Shown in pieces: positions 7,798 through 16,246 of a stretch of 64,000 nt of DNA. Position numbers and translations under genes: made by a program. The stretch is taken from contig NZ_JADEXS020000001.1 in NCBI RefSeq assembly GCF_015207005.2, positions 2,356,001 through 2,420,000 on the forward strand. Reading direction: 5' to 3'. The stretch's first letter is position 1; each line of letters starts with the position of its first letter. The notes beneath the pieces are model-generated. The model saw nothing but the letters and a program-made list of their open reading frames with translations, did no database searches and had not been told where the DNA came from. The DNA is from Desmonostoc muscorum LEGE 12446 (GTDB lineage Bacteria; Cyanobacteriota; Cyanobacteriia; Cyanobacteriales; Nostocaceae).

Positions 7798-9018
7798 ATG
7801 AAAGCTAATGTCGCCAATCTACCCAACTCTACACCAATTTTTGAGGACCACGTTTCTGGCGAAGAATTGCCAGCTAGCAGCAGTGATACGTTGATTGAAT
7901 TGCTGTGTCAGGAAATGCAAGCACAAGTGAAAGCAGCACCCAGGTGCGTACAAGCTTTAGCAAAGCGCATTGCCAAAGAAGTAGAACGCATTTGCGATAA
8001 AAGCTCCCGTATCCAAACATCTGGACAAATTAAGTCTTGGCAGATGACGTTGGCAAGACATCGGATGCAAAAGTGCTTACGTTACTACCAACTAGGTTCA
8101 AAGCAAGGGCGGGTGGAATTACATAGCAATTTGGGTGCGATGGTTTACCGCCATGTAACTATATCTGGTTCGGAGTTGGGTTTTGACGCTCGCTACAGCC
8201 TGATTGAAGATTTTTTACAAGCATTTTATATTGAAGCCATTAAAGCTTTCCGCCGCGAAAACGAATTACCTGAGGATCACACGCCGCGTACTCAGCTGCA
8301 ATTAGCTGAATATATGGCGTTTACAGAACAGTACGCCAAACGTCGCATCAATTTACCTGGCGGTGCAAATCAGCAATTAATTATCTTGCGGGCGCAAGGT
8401 TTTGCTCGTCGTCAGCCCCAAGAAACTACTGTGGATATTGAAATGGCGGTGGAATCTGCTAAGGGTGAAGAAGCAGAATCTTACCAGCGCAATTCCGCGG
8501 TGCAACAACTGCGATCGCAAATGATCGCCAAAGCCAGTTTCGATCCATCAGAAGAATCAGAACGCGATCGCGTCATCGCTGAATTGATGAAATACTTAGA
8601 GTCTCAAGGTCAATCTGACTGCATGGACTACTTAAGCCTGAAACTGCAAGACCTCTCAGCACCAGAAATTGACCAAATTCTCGGTTTAACCAGCCGTCAG
8701 CGCGATTATCTGCAACAACGCTTTAAATACCATGTAGAAAAGTTTGCCAAGCAACACCATTGGCAATTGGTACATCAATGGTTAGGTGCGGGTTTAGAGC
8801 AAAAATTGGGTTTATCTTCCCAACAGTGGGAAATCTTTATCGGTCAACTCACAGAACAACAACAGCAAATTTTACAGCTCAAAACTGCACGAGAAAACGA
8901 TCAAGCGATCGCCAAAGTCATCAAATGCACCCCCAAACAAGTGCAAAAGCGCTGGACTCAACTTTTAGAGATAGCATGGGCTATCCGCAACGGTAATACT
9001 GAAGCACAGACAGGTTGA
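7798..9018 (+). CDS. HetZ-family protein (HetZ-related)
   Basis: A 406-aa soluble protein of the HetZ family, whose founder is an early regulator of heterocyst differentiation. Family landmarks I recognise are AKRIAKEVERICDKSSRIQTSGQIKSWQ split around residues 60-85, then MTLARHRMQKCLRYYQLGS, LIEDFLQAFYIEA near residue 138, and LAEYMAFTEQYAKRRINLPGG. The C-terminal third has sigma-like helix-turn-helix character (LGLTSRQRDYLQQR; AKVIKCTPKQVQKRW). In Anabaena PCC 7120 hetZ is followed by patU; here the next gene is a nuclease and no HetR-type palindrome is upstream. A HetZ paralogue (HetZ-related protein) is therefore more likely than the true orthologue. Start ATG at 7798 follows GGAAAAG. Confidence 0.82.
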   Translation: MKANVANLPNSTPIFEDHVSGEELPASSSDTLIELLCQEMQAQVKAAPRCVQALAKRIAKEVERICDKSSRIQTSGQIKSWQMTLARHRMQKCLRYYQLGSKQGRVELHSNLGAMVYRHVTISGSELGFDARYSLIEDFLQAFYIEAIKAFRRENELPEDHTPRTQLQLAEYMAFTEQYAKRRINLPGGANQQLIILRAQGFARRQPQETTVDIEMAVESAKGEEAESYQRNSAVQQLRSQMIAKASFDPSEESERDRVIAELMKYLESQGQSDCMDYLSLKLQDLSAPEIDQILGLTSRQRDYLQQRFKYHVEKFAKQHHWQLVHQWLGAGLEQKLGLSSQQWEIFIGQLTEQQQQILQLKTARENDQAIAKVIKCTPKQVQKRWTQLLEIAWAIRNGNTEAQTG

Positions 9019-9210
9019 AGTCCAAAGGAAAATTATTACTTCAATTAATAACTCATTTTTTATCCAAACTATTAATACATTTGTATTTATTTAGTACATA
9101 AATACCAAATTTATGTACTTTAAACAAAAATTCATATTAAGCAACTGACCATTTATTACTGCTTCTATGGAATCCTAGAATAAGCGGTACTTTTGGCAGA
9201 GGAATTTAGG

Positions 9211-9687
9211 ATGGCTCTGACTCAAGGTGGGCGGGCAAATAAGGCAGGGAAAATTCTAGAAATTAATGTAGAAGCAATCTTGAATGGACATAATTATTTT
9301 CAAGTAGGAAATTATGTCTCAAAAGAATTTGTATTAAATGCGGCTTTATTGCCAAAACGCTATGGGAAAGAGGTTTATATTGGCACTGGAATTTATCATA
9401 CCGATTTAAAGGTTGATTTTTACGTTGTTGGCTCACCTGCAATGCCATCTGGTTTAATTATTGAGTGCAAATGGCAAGAAAGCCCTGGTTCGGTTGATGA
9501 AAAATTTCCTTATTTAAATATGAACATTCAGCATTATTACCCTGCACCGACTATCGTCATACTAGGTGGTGAAGGTATGCGAGAAGGTGCAAGTAAATGG
9601 CTGAAAGCAAGAGTTAATGATAATCATAATTTATTAGCAGTTTATAGCTTAGACAGATTTATTGCTTGGGCAAATAAAAATCTTTGA
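9211..9687 (+). CDS. PD-(D/E)XK superfamily nuclease, putative restriction endonuclease
   Basis: A protein of 158 aa from the ATG at 9211. I prefer this start because GAGG lies 8 bases before it; a TTG start at 9193 would add six residues. It starts with TQGGRANKAGKILEINVEAIL and has the nuclease core pattern: Asp in LKVDFYV, then the beta-strand motif LIIECKWQ giving D-(n)-E-x-K. It has no membrane segment. It converges on a DNA adenine methylase 211 bases away, so the pair probably forms a type II restriction-modification system. That is inference from fold plus neighbour; the cut site is unknown. The locus is AT-rich relative to the flanks, consistent with lateral gain. Confidence 0.75.
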   Translation: MALTQGGRANKAGKILEINVEAILNGHNYFQVGNYVSKEFVLNAALLPKRYGKEVYIGTGIYHTDLKVDFYVVGSPAMPSGLIIECKWQESPGSVDEKFPYLNMNIQHYYPAPTIVILGGEGMREGASKWLKARVNDNHNLLAVYSLDRFIAWANKNL

Positions 9688-9751
9688 AGAAGGAGTCAGA
9701 ATTCAGAATTCAGAATGTAATGGTTAGATATATTGGGATACATCACTTTTT

Positions 9752-9857
9752 TATAGTGGTTTCCGTATCGGTGAGGTACAGAAAAAAATAGATATTCATA
9801 GGGGCGCACAGATGTGCGCCCCTACCCATGTACCTCATTCAAATGAGAATCGCTATA
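9752..9857. mobile_element. MITE-like repeat with a GGGGCGCA hairpin (copy 1)
   Basis: Ends TATAGTGGTT and AATCGCTATA are imperfect inverted repeats. The centre is the palindrome AGGGGCGCACAGATGTGCGCCCCT, flanked by GAGGTACAGAAA and GTACCTCATTC. A second copy lies at 48611-48704 with the same layout, and a related central hairpin is at about 38355-38383. It sits between the convergent nuclease and methylase genes. Confidence 0.7.
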
Positions 9858-9898
9858 TGGCTACTAAATCTTTAATTTAATAACGTAATTAAACCCAT

Positions 9899-10798
9899 TT
9901 ATTCACTACCAAGGCATACAGTATTCATGCTGAATTCTGAATTCTGACTCCTGAATTCTTTATTATCAAAAGATGTAATTAATAATTCGTTAATCATGCC
10001 TCGATTTTTTATGTTCGAGTTAATCGATCGCGCTGCTTTGATTGTGTGTGTTTCAAAATTGATATCTGTATAAATTTTTTTAATAAATTCACTATCAGAA
10101 TTACATACCATAACTTTGACACCCCGACTTGACAACTCTGCACAAGTGTCTCTCAAAACTTCCTGGTCTTTTCTAGTAAAAGAATTTGAACTATAGGCAG
10201 TGAAATAGCTAGTGTCACTGATAGGGTGGTAAGGGGGATCAAAAAATACAAAGTCATCACTGCTAGTGGCATAGTTAAGCACTTGCGTAAAATCTGCTTG
10301 TTGAATTGTTGCGTGAGAAAGTGCTGTGGAGGCTAGTTGCAATAAATTTTCAGGACAAATGTTGGGATTGTCATATCTGCCTAAGGGCACATTGAATTTG
10401 CCCTGTGAATTCACTCGATAAAGACCATTGAAACAGGTTTTATTCAGATATATTAAACGAGCAGCTTTTTCTAAATCAGTACCAGCAAAGTTGTTTCTTA
10501 CGCTATAGTAATAATCTCTAGTATGTCTTTTCTTATGTTCTTTCAGGAGCAATATTAATTCATCAACGTTATCTCTAACGCAGCAATAAGTATTAATTAA
10601 TTCGGCGTTAATATCAGTTAAAATTGCTTTGGTTGGTTGGAGATAGAAAAAGACAGCACCGCCTCCTAAAAATGGTTCATAGTAATTTTTATAATTATTG
10701 GGAAAATAAGGAATATATTGCTGAATCAACCTACTTTTACCCCCTGCCCACTTCAAAAATGGACGCGGGCTAGTTTCTTTGGGGATTTGAATAACCAT
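9899..10798 (-). CDS. DNA adenine (N6) methyltransferase, D12 class (Dam-like)
   Basis: A 299-aa methyltransferase of the D12 (alpha-type, Dam/DpnM) class. The SAM-binding motif FLKWAGGKSRL is at residues 14-24, YYEPFLGGGAVFF follows near residue 39, and the catalytic motif IV DPPYHP is near residue 192. It transfers a methyl group to adenine N6 in a specific DNA site; the recognition sequence cannot be read here, though GATC is common for this class. It converges with the PD-(D/E)XK nuclease gene, supporting a restriction-modification pair, but a solitary Dam-type role is possible. A GAATTC-rich repeat reaches into its 3' end, so the last residues may be recent. Confidence 0.9.
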   Translation of the reverse strand: MVIQIPKETSPRPFLKWAGGKSRLIQQYIPYFPNNYKNYYEPFLGGGAVFFYLQPTKAILTDINAELINTYCCVRDNVDELILLLKEHKKRHTRDYYYSVRNNFAGTDLEKAARLIYLNKTCFNGLYRVNSQGKFNVPLGRYDNPNICPENLLQLASTALSHATIQQADFTQVLNYATSSDDFVFFDPPYHPISDTSYFTAYSSNSFTRKDQEVLRDTCAELSSRGVKVMVCNSDSEFIKKIYTDINFETHTIKAARSINSNIKNRGMINELLITSFDNKEFRSQNSEFSMNTVCLGSE

Positions 10799-10962
10799 TT
10801 ACCTAAAATTTTACAGAAATAATGGCGACCAAATATAGTTAATATAACTGACGAGCCGTATTTTATATTAACTGGTTAATTTTCCAGCCGCATAGATTAC
10901 AATTGAGTAGATAAAGCATATCAAAACAAACGTAAGTTTATAACAAGGCAGTTTACATTCAA

Positions 10963-11169
10963 ATGTTTGACGGATTTTGGGATAACGTCTTTCGCTACCC
11001 CCGCTACTTCATTACTGTCCTCTTAGGGGTATTTATCAACACCTTTGCGCCATTAGTGCCACTGTTCAAACGCCCAATCACCCTAATCGCCCTTTTGGGT
11101 TTGCTTGTTAGCAGTCTGGTGTTCGTAACTTTCACCTTACGTGCAATGCTGGGCTTGAGTACAATCTAG
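10963..11169 (+). CDS. DUF751 (Ycf33-like) small membrane protein
   Basis: A 68-aa protein with two hydrophobic segments (about residues 14-31 and 39-63). The N-terminus MFDGFWDNVFRYPRYF is characteristic of the DUF751 family, which includes plastid Ycf33. A role in photosynthetic membranes is suspected but unproven. It lies 130 bases upstream of rbfA on the same strand and is separated from it by two small hairpins. Confidence 0.85.
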   Translation: MFDGFWDNVFRYPRYFITVLLGVFINTFAPLVPLFKRPITLIALLGLLVSSLVFVTFTLRAMLGLSTI

Positions 11170-11170
11170 G

Positions 11171-11236
11171 CTAGGGCGATGCTGTGGCTTGCGCCCTAGA
11201 GACAGTTATTTTTGGCGTTGCTTGCTATACGCCAAA
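11171..11236 (+). promoter_or_regulatory. Two hairpins between the DUF751 gene and rbfA
   Basis: CTAGGGCG pairs with CGCCCTAG (11171-11199, 13-nt loop), and TTTGGCG pairs with CGCCAAA (11211-11236). The first is followed by TTATTTTT a few bases later and may be a weak terminator or attenuator. The second would sit in an rbfA leader. The stems are seen directly; the roles are inferred. Confidence 0.45.
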
Positions 11237-11299
11237 TACTATCTACCCAACTTGCATTTATATTATGTCGTACAACCTCTGTGAGGAGGCTAAACTTTT

Positions 11300-11728
11300 A
11301 TGGCTACAAATCGCCGCGTCTCCCGCGTTGCTGAACTGATCAAACGGGAAGTTAGCCAAATGCTGCTCAACGGCATTAAGGATGACCGTGTGGGTACAGG
11401 AATGGTAAGTGTTACTGATGTTGATGTTTCTGGCGACCTCCAACACGCCAAAATCTACGTCAGTATCTATGGTACAGATGAAGCTAAGGCTGAAACAATG
11501 GCGGGCTTAAAGTCAGCCACAGGTTTTGTCCGCAGCGAACTTGGTGCTAGGGTACGGCTACGTCGTACACCAGAGGTGATCTTTGTGGAAGATCGCTCCA
11601 TAGAACGTGGTAATAAAGTACTGGCACTATTAAACCAGCTGAACAATCAGCGATCGCCAGAAGATCCCACAGCAGTAGAAGACACCACAGATCCCGATGA
11701 TGACAAATTCTCAGAATCAGTAACTTAA
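11300..11728 (+). CDS. rbfA: Ribosome-binding factor A
   Basis: A 142-aa KH-fold protein that binds the 30S subunit during late 16S rRNA maturation. It shows the usual RbfA order: [17 protein letters not shown], then [21 protein letters not shown], the segment [31 protein letters not shown], and an acidic tail. The start is supported by a strong GAGGAGG 10 bases upstream. An intrinsic terminator follows at 11782. DUF751 precedes it. Confidence 0.95.
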   Translation: MATNRRVSRVAELIKREVSQMLLNGIKDDRVGTGMVSVTDVDVSGDLQHAKIYVSIYGTDEAKAETMAGLKSATGFVRSELGARVRLRRTPEVIFVEDRSIERGNKVLALLNQLNNQRSPEDPTAVEDTTDPDDDKFSESVT

Positions 11729-11781
11729 AGAACAATGTAACTTCAGAACAAATTGATCTCAGCAAATCCGCCAAACACTTT

Positions 11782-11811
11782 ACAGACGTGACTAGATCAC
11801 GTCTGTTTTAA
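11782..11811 (+). terminator. Rho-independent terminator after rbfA
   Basis: A perfect 10-bp stem, ACAGACGTGA with TCACGTCTGT, has a 5-nt loop (CTAGA) and is followed by TTTTA. It lies 54 bases after the rbfA stop. Confidence 0.9.
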
Positions 11812-11812
11812 T

Positions 11813-12510
11813 GTGACCATAAGCTAATTCAGTCATTTGTCATTAGTCATTTATCATCTGTCATCCTCCTTCTCTCTTCATCCCCACGTCAGAGCGTTTC
11901 CCCCTTCCCCATAGATAAATAGCATTACTCCCCCCTTCTACAGATGTTTATCTAAAAAAAACCATGTAACATCAGCGCTGAAATTAACCAAGTAATTGCG
12001 GATTTGTTTAAGAAATTGTTAACAGTTGCTAGCCTAAAAGCCTTCATAGTGTAATTTAGCCGTTAGCTTTGCCATAGTTTATACCCTAGTTGCTGCCAAA
12101 TATCCTTATCTTGTTTACCTTGAGATAGATACCAACACTTCTAGATACAGCTTTCAGGTGATTATTTGATCTGTGAGCGATCGCTATATGGACTCTTCTC
12201 ACCAGCAAAATAATGCCTCAAGGCACTAATGGCATAGCTTTGGAACCCGTTGAATAAAACTCACACAACTAGTACAGCAGGTTTCGTTAACTACTTTGAC
12301 ATTGTTTTGTGAAGCTTATTTTTCGGAAATGTCAGCTTTTGTTGACTTTCTTAACATTTCTTGAGATAATTTCAGGATGTGTAGCGTCAAAATGAAATTA
12401 GTTCCGTATAGCAAACTACAAAAGCATAGCCACAAGTCAAATCTCTGTCATGTTTGTTCCTTATAGCTAAACGGGAACACTATCTAAGTGTTAATTTGTG
12501 AGTAAAAACC
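11813..12510. other. 700-base intergenic region before the DUF4327 gene
   Basis: No coding frame is convincing. It holds CATTAGTCATT-type repeats and pyrimidine-rich filler (about 11830-11930), then AT-rich sequence with one HIP1-like site (GCGATCGC at 12178-12185). A good promoter-like sequence is at 12342-12370. The long leader (about 130 nt) before the DUF4327 ATG has no recognisable riboswitch. Confidence 0.6.
12342..12370 (+). promoter_or_regulatory. Sigma70-type promoter for the DUF4327 gene
   Basis: TTGACT and GATAAT are separated by exactly 17 bases. Transcription would begin near 12377, leaving a leader of about 130 nt before the ATG at 12511. Seen by consensus match only. Confidence 0.6.
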
Positions 12511-12747
12511 ATGAGTGTGAATACGGTGCCTTCTATTAATTACTACTCTCTGGATGTCATCCAAGACGAAGCACGCCGACTGGTGCAAAAGGGAATGGTC
12601 AGCCGACAACAGCCAATATATACACTCTGCCAATACATCCCAGCGAGAGAGTGGGTTTGCGTTGAATGTGAGTTAGAAAAATGTGACTTTTTGTTACGCG
12701 ATCGCATTGGTGACTTGATTGGTCGTGAACAATGGGACAACGACTAA
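12511..12747 (+). CDS. DUF4327 family protein
   Basis: A 78-aa soluble cyanobacterial protein. It has the DUF4327 signature: YSLDVIQDEARRLVQKGM, then RQQPIYTLCQYIPAREW, ending LLRDRIGDLIGREQW. Two Cys lie close together (VCVECELEKC). Function is unknown. It has its own upstream promoter-like sequence and no operon partner, and a structured non-coding stretch with a terminator hairpin follows. Confidence 0.85.
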   Translation: MSVNTVPSINYYSLDVIQDEARRLVQKGMVSRQQPIYTLCQYIPAREWVCVECELEKCDFLLRDRIGDLIGREQWDND

Positions 12748-12904
12748 TCAATGTTAAATTTCGGATTTGAGATTGGGGTTTATTTTTGATGTGTGGATTT
12801 CACAATCAACGATTCTACGCCCAATATGGGGGATAATCTCTGGCTTTTGGTAAGCATTGCCCAATCTAGGATCTTGCGTTTTTCATTAATACGGAAACAT
12901 TAGA

Positions 12905-13036
12905 GTCTCAATTTATACAAGTTTTCAGGTGAATTTAGGCATCAGAACCAAGAGTGCTGATGCCGCAACTTGAGTCTGGAATGTGGATTCTGTTACCGGG
13001 GCGGTTCCTGATGTTGGACTGCTCCGGTAATTTTTC
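12905..13036 (+). ncRNA. Candidate structured small RNA or 3' UTR ending in a terminator
   Basis: Downstream of the DUF4327 gene, CAAGTT (about 12918) pairs with AACTTG (about 12968) around a perfect inner stem GGCATCAG/CTGATGCC. It is followed by a terminator hairpin TTACCGGGGC/GCTCCGGTAA (12993-13030) with TTTTT after it. The compact nested stems plus terminator suggest a small RNA or a processed 3' UTR of the DUF4327 message. No family match is recognised and no promoter is placed. Confidence 0.4.
12993..13036 (+). terminator. Rho-independent terminator
   Basis: A 10-bp stem TTACCGGGGC/GCTCCGGTAA (one G-U pair, long loop) is followed directly by TTTTTC. It lies 245 bases after the DUF4327 stop. 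Confidence 0.7.
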
Positions 13037-13082
13037 TAGAAATGCAGGGGATGGGGCATGGGGCATTGGGCATTAGTTATTT

Positions 13083-13146
13083 CTCCCCCTGCCTCCCCTG
13101 CCTCCCCTGCCTCCCCTAGCTCCCCACTCCCCACTCCCCACTCCCC
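13083..13146. repeat. CTCCCCTGC and CCCCACT tandem repeats
   Basis: Four CTCCCCTGC-type units are followed by CCCCACT units, ending next to the stop of the 117-aa gene. Same class as the tracts at 6.7, 14.97, 40.67 and 59.5 kb. Confidence 0.85.
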
Positions 13147-13147
13147 C

Positions 13148-13501
13148 TCATCCCACTTGGTCTAAATATTGATTAATATCATCAATGATGCGAGTCAATT
13201 CGGCTTCTGTAGTTACGCGGATGTTAATGTTGCGAACAGTCAGCAGGACTTTGGCTGCGAAGGGAGTCGGCCAAATATTAGGATTGCAGAAAACTTCTAA
13301 AAAGACTTCGCCAGTGTAACGATATTCCAAGGGAGGCTGGGGAGTGGCTTTACCGCCGCCAGGAATGGGTTTAGCAGCCACAGCTTTGAGGCGTTCCATT
13401 AACTGGTCTATTGCTACCTTTAATTCTCGTGCTGCTTGGGGTGAAAAACTGAAGGACACAGAACCTTCAACTAAGTTGAGTGTTAGAGGAGTTGAAGACA
13501 T
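13148..13501 (-). CDS. Uncharacterised cyanobacterial 117-aa protein
   Basis: I do not recognise this family. It is a soluble protein with no signal or membrane segment. The N-terminal half is a beta-hairpin-like stretch (TLNLVEGSVSFSFSP) followed by a helix (ELKVAIDQLMERLKAVAA). A Gly/Pro linker (PIPGGGKATPQPP) leads to a second alpha/beta part ending in a helix (TRIIDDINQYLDQVG). Codon use and GC content match the neighbours, and the reading frame ends cleanly at a repeat tract, so I regard it as real. It is a single gene with no operon context. Confidence 0.65.
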   Translation of the reverse strand: MSSTPLTLNLVEGSVSFSFSPQAARELKVAIDQLMERLKAVAAKPIPGGGKATPQPPLEYRYTGEVFLEVFCNPNIWPTPFAAKVLLTVRNINIRVTTEAELTRIIDDINQYLDQVG

Positions 13502-13659
13502 TAGCTTTGTATTAAAACTTCTTGGTAATTACTAATGTTACCCCAATCAGTGGTTCACTTTAGAACTTGGTCAATTATCGAATAATCGATTGGATAGTGG
13601 CAGATAATTAACTATTTTTCCGGAAAAACCTTAGGGATTACATGTATGAATTACACAAC

Positions 13660-13793
13660 TATAGCAATCCGATTTTATTTGGAGAATCACTCGTAGAGGT
13701 AAGGGACTGGGGACTGGGGACTGGGGACTGGGGACTGGGAAGAAGGAATAAAGGTGTACTTAGCTTCCCAAAAATCAAATATGAGTCCTATAG
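13660..13793. mobile_element. About 134-bp MITE, family TATAGCAATCCGAT (copy 1)
   Basis: Begins TATAGCAATCCGATTTTATTTGG and ends CAAATATGAGTCCTATAG. The interior carries CACTCGTAGAGGTAAG and a variable run of GGGGACT units (13702-13738). An inverted copy lies at 62141-62267. The ends TATAGCA and TATAGGA in opposite orientation, next to TA, suggest mobilisation by an IS630/Tc1-type transposase. Confidence 0.7.
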
Positions 13794-14055
13794 AAAATTT
13801 ACTGGCAAATAAATTTAATTAAAATATTTCTCCTATTAATGCTAAAAATCTGCTGCGATCGCCAAAAGCATTCTCTACATCTGTCCGCTTTCTAGCTAAT
13901 TTTAATTATAAATATTGTCAATAATTAGCATAAAAATTGTCAGTTAAAGAGAGAGTTAATTCTTACTGTGTAAGACTTTGATACATTTTATTTGTATTTA
14001 TTTGTGTTTTGAGTTTTACATTAGAAGTCATAGAACTTGATGTAATAAATAATCT

Positions 14056-14958
14056 ATGATTTCCGATAACCGCGCTGAAGTGCAAAAAGTTTTAATTATC
14101 ACCCTAGTACTCAACCTATTTGTAATGGGATTGAAAGCACTTGTGGGGTACTGGACGGGTTCTTTGAGTTTACTAGCTGATGCTTTGCATAGTGTGACCG
14201 ATAGTGCTAACAACGTTTTAGGATTAATTGCGAGTAAATTTTCTTCTCCACAACCCGATCGCGAGCATCCTTATGGACACAGCAAGTTTGAAGCGGTGGG
14301 AGCATTAGGAATCGCGGCCTTTTTGGGAATAGCCTGTTTTGAAATTCTCCAAGGAGCAATTGAGCGAATTCTCAAAGGCGGTGGTGAACCTGTGAAAATA
14401 TCGCCCCCTGAGTTGTGGTTATTACTAATTGTGTTGGGTGTAAATATTTTCGTAGCGTTTTACGAACGTGGTGTAGGTAGGCGGGTAGCTAGCCCGATTC
14501 TCATTGCTGATGCTACACACACCATGAGCGATATTTGGGTGACAATTTCTGTAATTGGCGGCTTGATCGGAGTTTGGCTGGGTTATCAATGGATGGATAT
14601 CGTGTTAGCTTTTCCTGTGGCTTTGTTGGTATTTTGGAGTGGCTGGTCAGTTTTAAAAGAGAATTTACCTTGGCTGGTAGATCAAATGGCGATCGCACCA
14701 GAAGCAATCCATGCCATCGCTACTTCTGTCCCTGGTGTGATTAACTGTCATGCGATCGCTTCTCGCGGTGTTCTTGGTCGTCAAGTGTTCATTGAAATGC
14801 ATTTAATTGTAGACGCACCAGATGTAGAAACTGCCCACCAGATCACCGAAGAAGTCGAAAGCCGATTAGAAGAACGGTTTCGTCCTGTGAGGATTTTAAT
14901 TCACGTCGAGCCACCGGGATATAAGTCTGAGCAAATTAGTTTTGAGGCGAAGGGATGA
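14056..14958 (+). CDS. Cation diffusion facilitator (CDF) family metal exporter
   Basis: A 300-aa inner-membrane antiporter that exports divalent metal (Zn, Co, Fe or Mn) in exchange for protons. It has six hydrophobic segments. Two metal-site motifs are intact: LADALHSVTDSANN in TM2 (residues about 40-53) and DATHTMSDIWVT in TM5 (residues about 154-165). HPYGHSKFEAVGAL follows TM2. The C-terminal cytoplasmic domain (GRQVFIEMHLIVD, then HQITEEVESRLEERF) is the usual ferredoxin-like dimerisation fold. Metal specificity cannot be read with certainty. It is a stand-alone gene preceded by about 260 bases of AT-rich sequence. Confidence 0.93.
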   Translation: MISDNRAEVQKVLIITLVLNLFVMGLKALVGYWTGSLSLLADALHSVTDSANNVLGLIASKFSSPQPDREHPYGHSKFEAVGALGIAAFLGIACFEILQGAIERILKGGGEPVKISPPELWLLLIVLGVNIFVAFYERGVGRRVASPILIADATHTMSDIWVTISVIGGLIGVWLGYQWMDIVLAFPVALLVFWSGWSVLKENLPWLVDQMAIAPEAIHAIATSVPGVINCHAIASRGVLGRQVFIEMHLIVDAPDVETAHQITEEVESRLEERFRPVRILIHVEPPGYKSEQISFEAKG

Positions 14959-14960
14959 GG

Positions 14961-15006
14961 GGGAGTGGGAAGCAGGGGAGGCAGGGGAGGCAGGGGAGGC
15001 AGGGAG
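14961..15006. repeat. GCAGGGGAG tandem repeats
   Basis: A run of GCAGGGGAG-type units lies between the CDF gene and the convergent response-regulator gene. A related tract occurs at 59.52-59.57 kb. Confidence 0.8.
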
Positions 15007-15041
15007 AGAAATAACCAATGCCCAATGACAACATTTTCGTA

Positions 15042-15446
15042 TTAATTATTACAATTGTTAACTAAATTGGCGACGATCGCAACTAGTTCGCTTGGATCGA
15101 CTGGTTTAGGTACATGAATCTGAAAGCCTGCTTCTAGGGCGGTATTACGATATTCGCGATCGCCATAGGCGGTTAAGGCAATGGCGGGGAGTTTTCCGTA
15201 AATGTCCGGTTTGAGCGACCGGATTTTGCGGATGAGGGTGTAGCCGTCTTCACTAGGCATAGCAATATCACATATCAAGATATCAGGCTGCAATTGGGGT
15301 AATACTTTCAATGCGGCGGCTGCGGATGCAACTGCTGTGACAGATGCTCCATCTGCTTCTAGTACAGTTGTGACATAAAAGCGACTATCATCATCATCAT
15401 CAACTACGAGGATGTTTAAGCCAACAAGAGGGAGAGGAGGTTCCAT
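15042..15446 (-). CDS. Single-domain response regulator
   Basis: A 134-aa protein that is a lone receiver (CheY-like) domain. The acidic cluster VVDDDDDS is at about residues 14-21, the phospho-acceptor Asp lies in ILICDIAMPSEDG (about residue 60), the conserved Thr in AIALTAYGD, and the Lys in HVPKPVD. With no output domain it probably works in a phosphorelay. It is the first signalling gene before a run of kinases further right but is on the opposite strand from cphB. Its kinase partner is unknown. Confidence 0.9.
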   Translation of the reverse strand: MEPPLPLVGLNILVVDDDDDSRFYVTTVLEADGASVTAVASAAAALKVLPQLQPDILICDIAMPSEDGYTLIRKIRSLKPDIYGKLPAIALTAYGDREYRNTALEAGFQIHVPKPVDPSELVAIVANLVNNCNN

Positions 15447-15850
15447 AACATCTCCATATAACGTTGATAAGATAAAAATTATTGCTAATGACCTGCTTGT
15501 TTTATTTTCTCACTGGCCACATCATTGGTAATTTTACTGCGATCGCGCCTTTTTTTCTAGAAAATAACTCAACTCCTTGACTACTATTCAATTTACAGCT
15601 AATTTTTCGCTAGCATTTATATTCTTGCTACCTAGATAAAATTCCCTTGAACTCTATATTTATTTACATAAAGAAAATTATCTTGGATAAATAGTATTTT
15701 AATCATAAAATCTGATCGTAAAGCTTTTATAATAAATTTTGGTCGGATTTATTTAGATAGATTAAACCAAAAAATTGACAACTAAATTAGAGACTCTGTT
15801 AGAGGATGTTTGTCTGTCAGGTTATATGAATATCTCCCATAACCTTCCTT
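15447..15850. other. AT-rich intergenic region with a solo transposon end
   Basis: About 400 bases with no convincing gene. Near 15799-15812 it contains TTAGAGGATGTTTG, an isolated copy of the end of the 220-bp MITE that starts 40 bases further on. This suggests an earlier insertion or a nested remnant. Confidence 0.55.
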
Positions 15851-15851
15851 A

Positions 15852-16071
15852 GAGGATGTTTGAAAAGTGGTATGTAGTGATTTGAATCGAATTATTACCC
15901 CCCTTAATCCCACGCCACTTGCTACAACGGAGGGAACCTCCGCAACGCAGTGGCTCCCCGATATATTGGGGGGAAACAAGAAAATCCGGTTCCCTCCCCA
16001 ATACATACGGGGAGGGTTAGGGTGGGGTAAAAAATATTTGAGACATCAATTATGACTTTTCAAACATCCTC
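15852..16071. mobile_element. 220-bp MITE with 17-bp perfect ends and TTA target duplication
   Basis: The left end GAGGATGTTTGAAAAGT and right end ACTTTTCAAACATCCTC are exact inverted repeats. TTA flanks both sides (15849-15851 and 16072-16074) as the target duplication. It has no transposase, and the interior has a palindromic CCCTCCCC/GGGGAGGG segment. A 3-bp duplication points to an IS5/IS982-like mobilising enzyme; this assignment is inference. Confidence 0.8.
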
Positions 16072-16246
16072 TTACCAACCCGCTGTCAGATATTTATCAA
16101 ATTAGTGAATAACGGTTTGAAAGTCCTCATTTTTAGGAGATTTTAGGAGGTTATAAAGTGTTTAATAGACCACCAAAGACTTTTAAAAAATCCTCTGAGA
16201 TTGAGGTACATTGCTCAGGCATACTAGTCATCATTGGTATTAAAGC

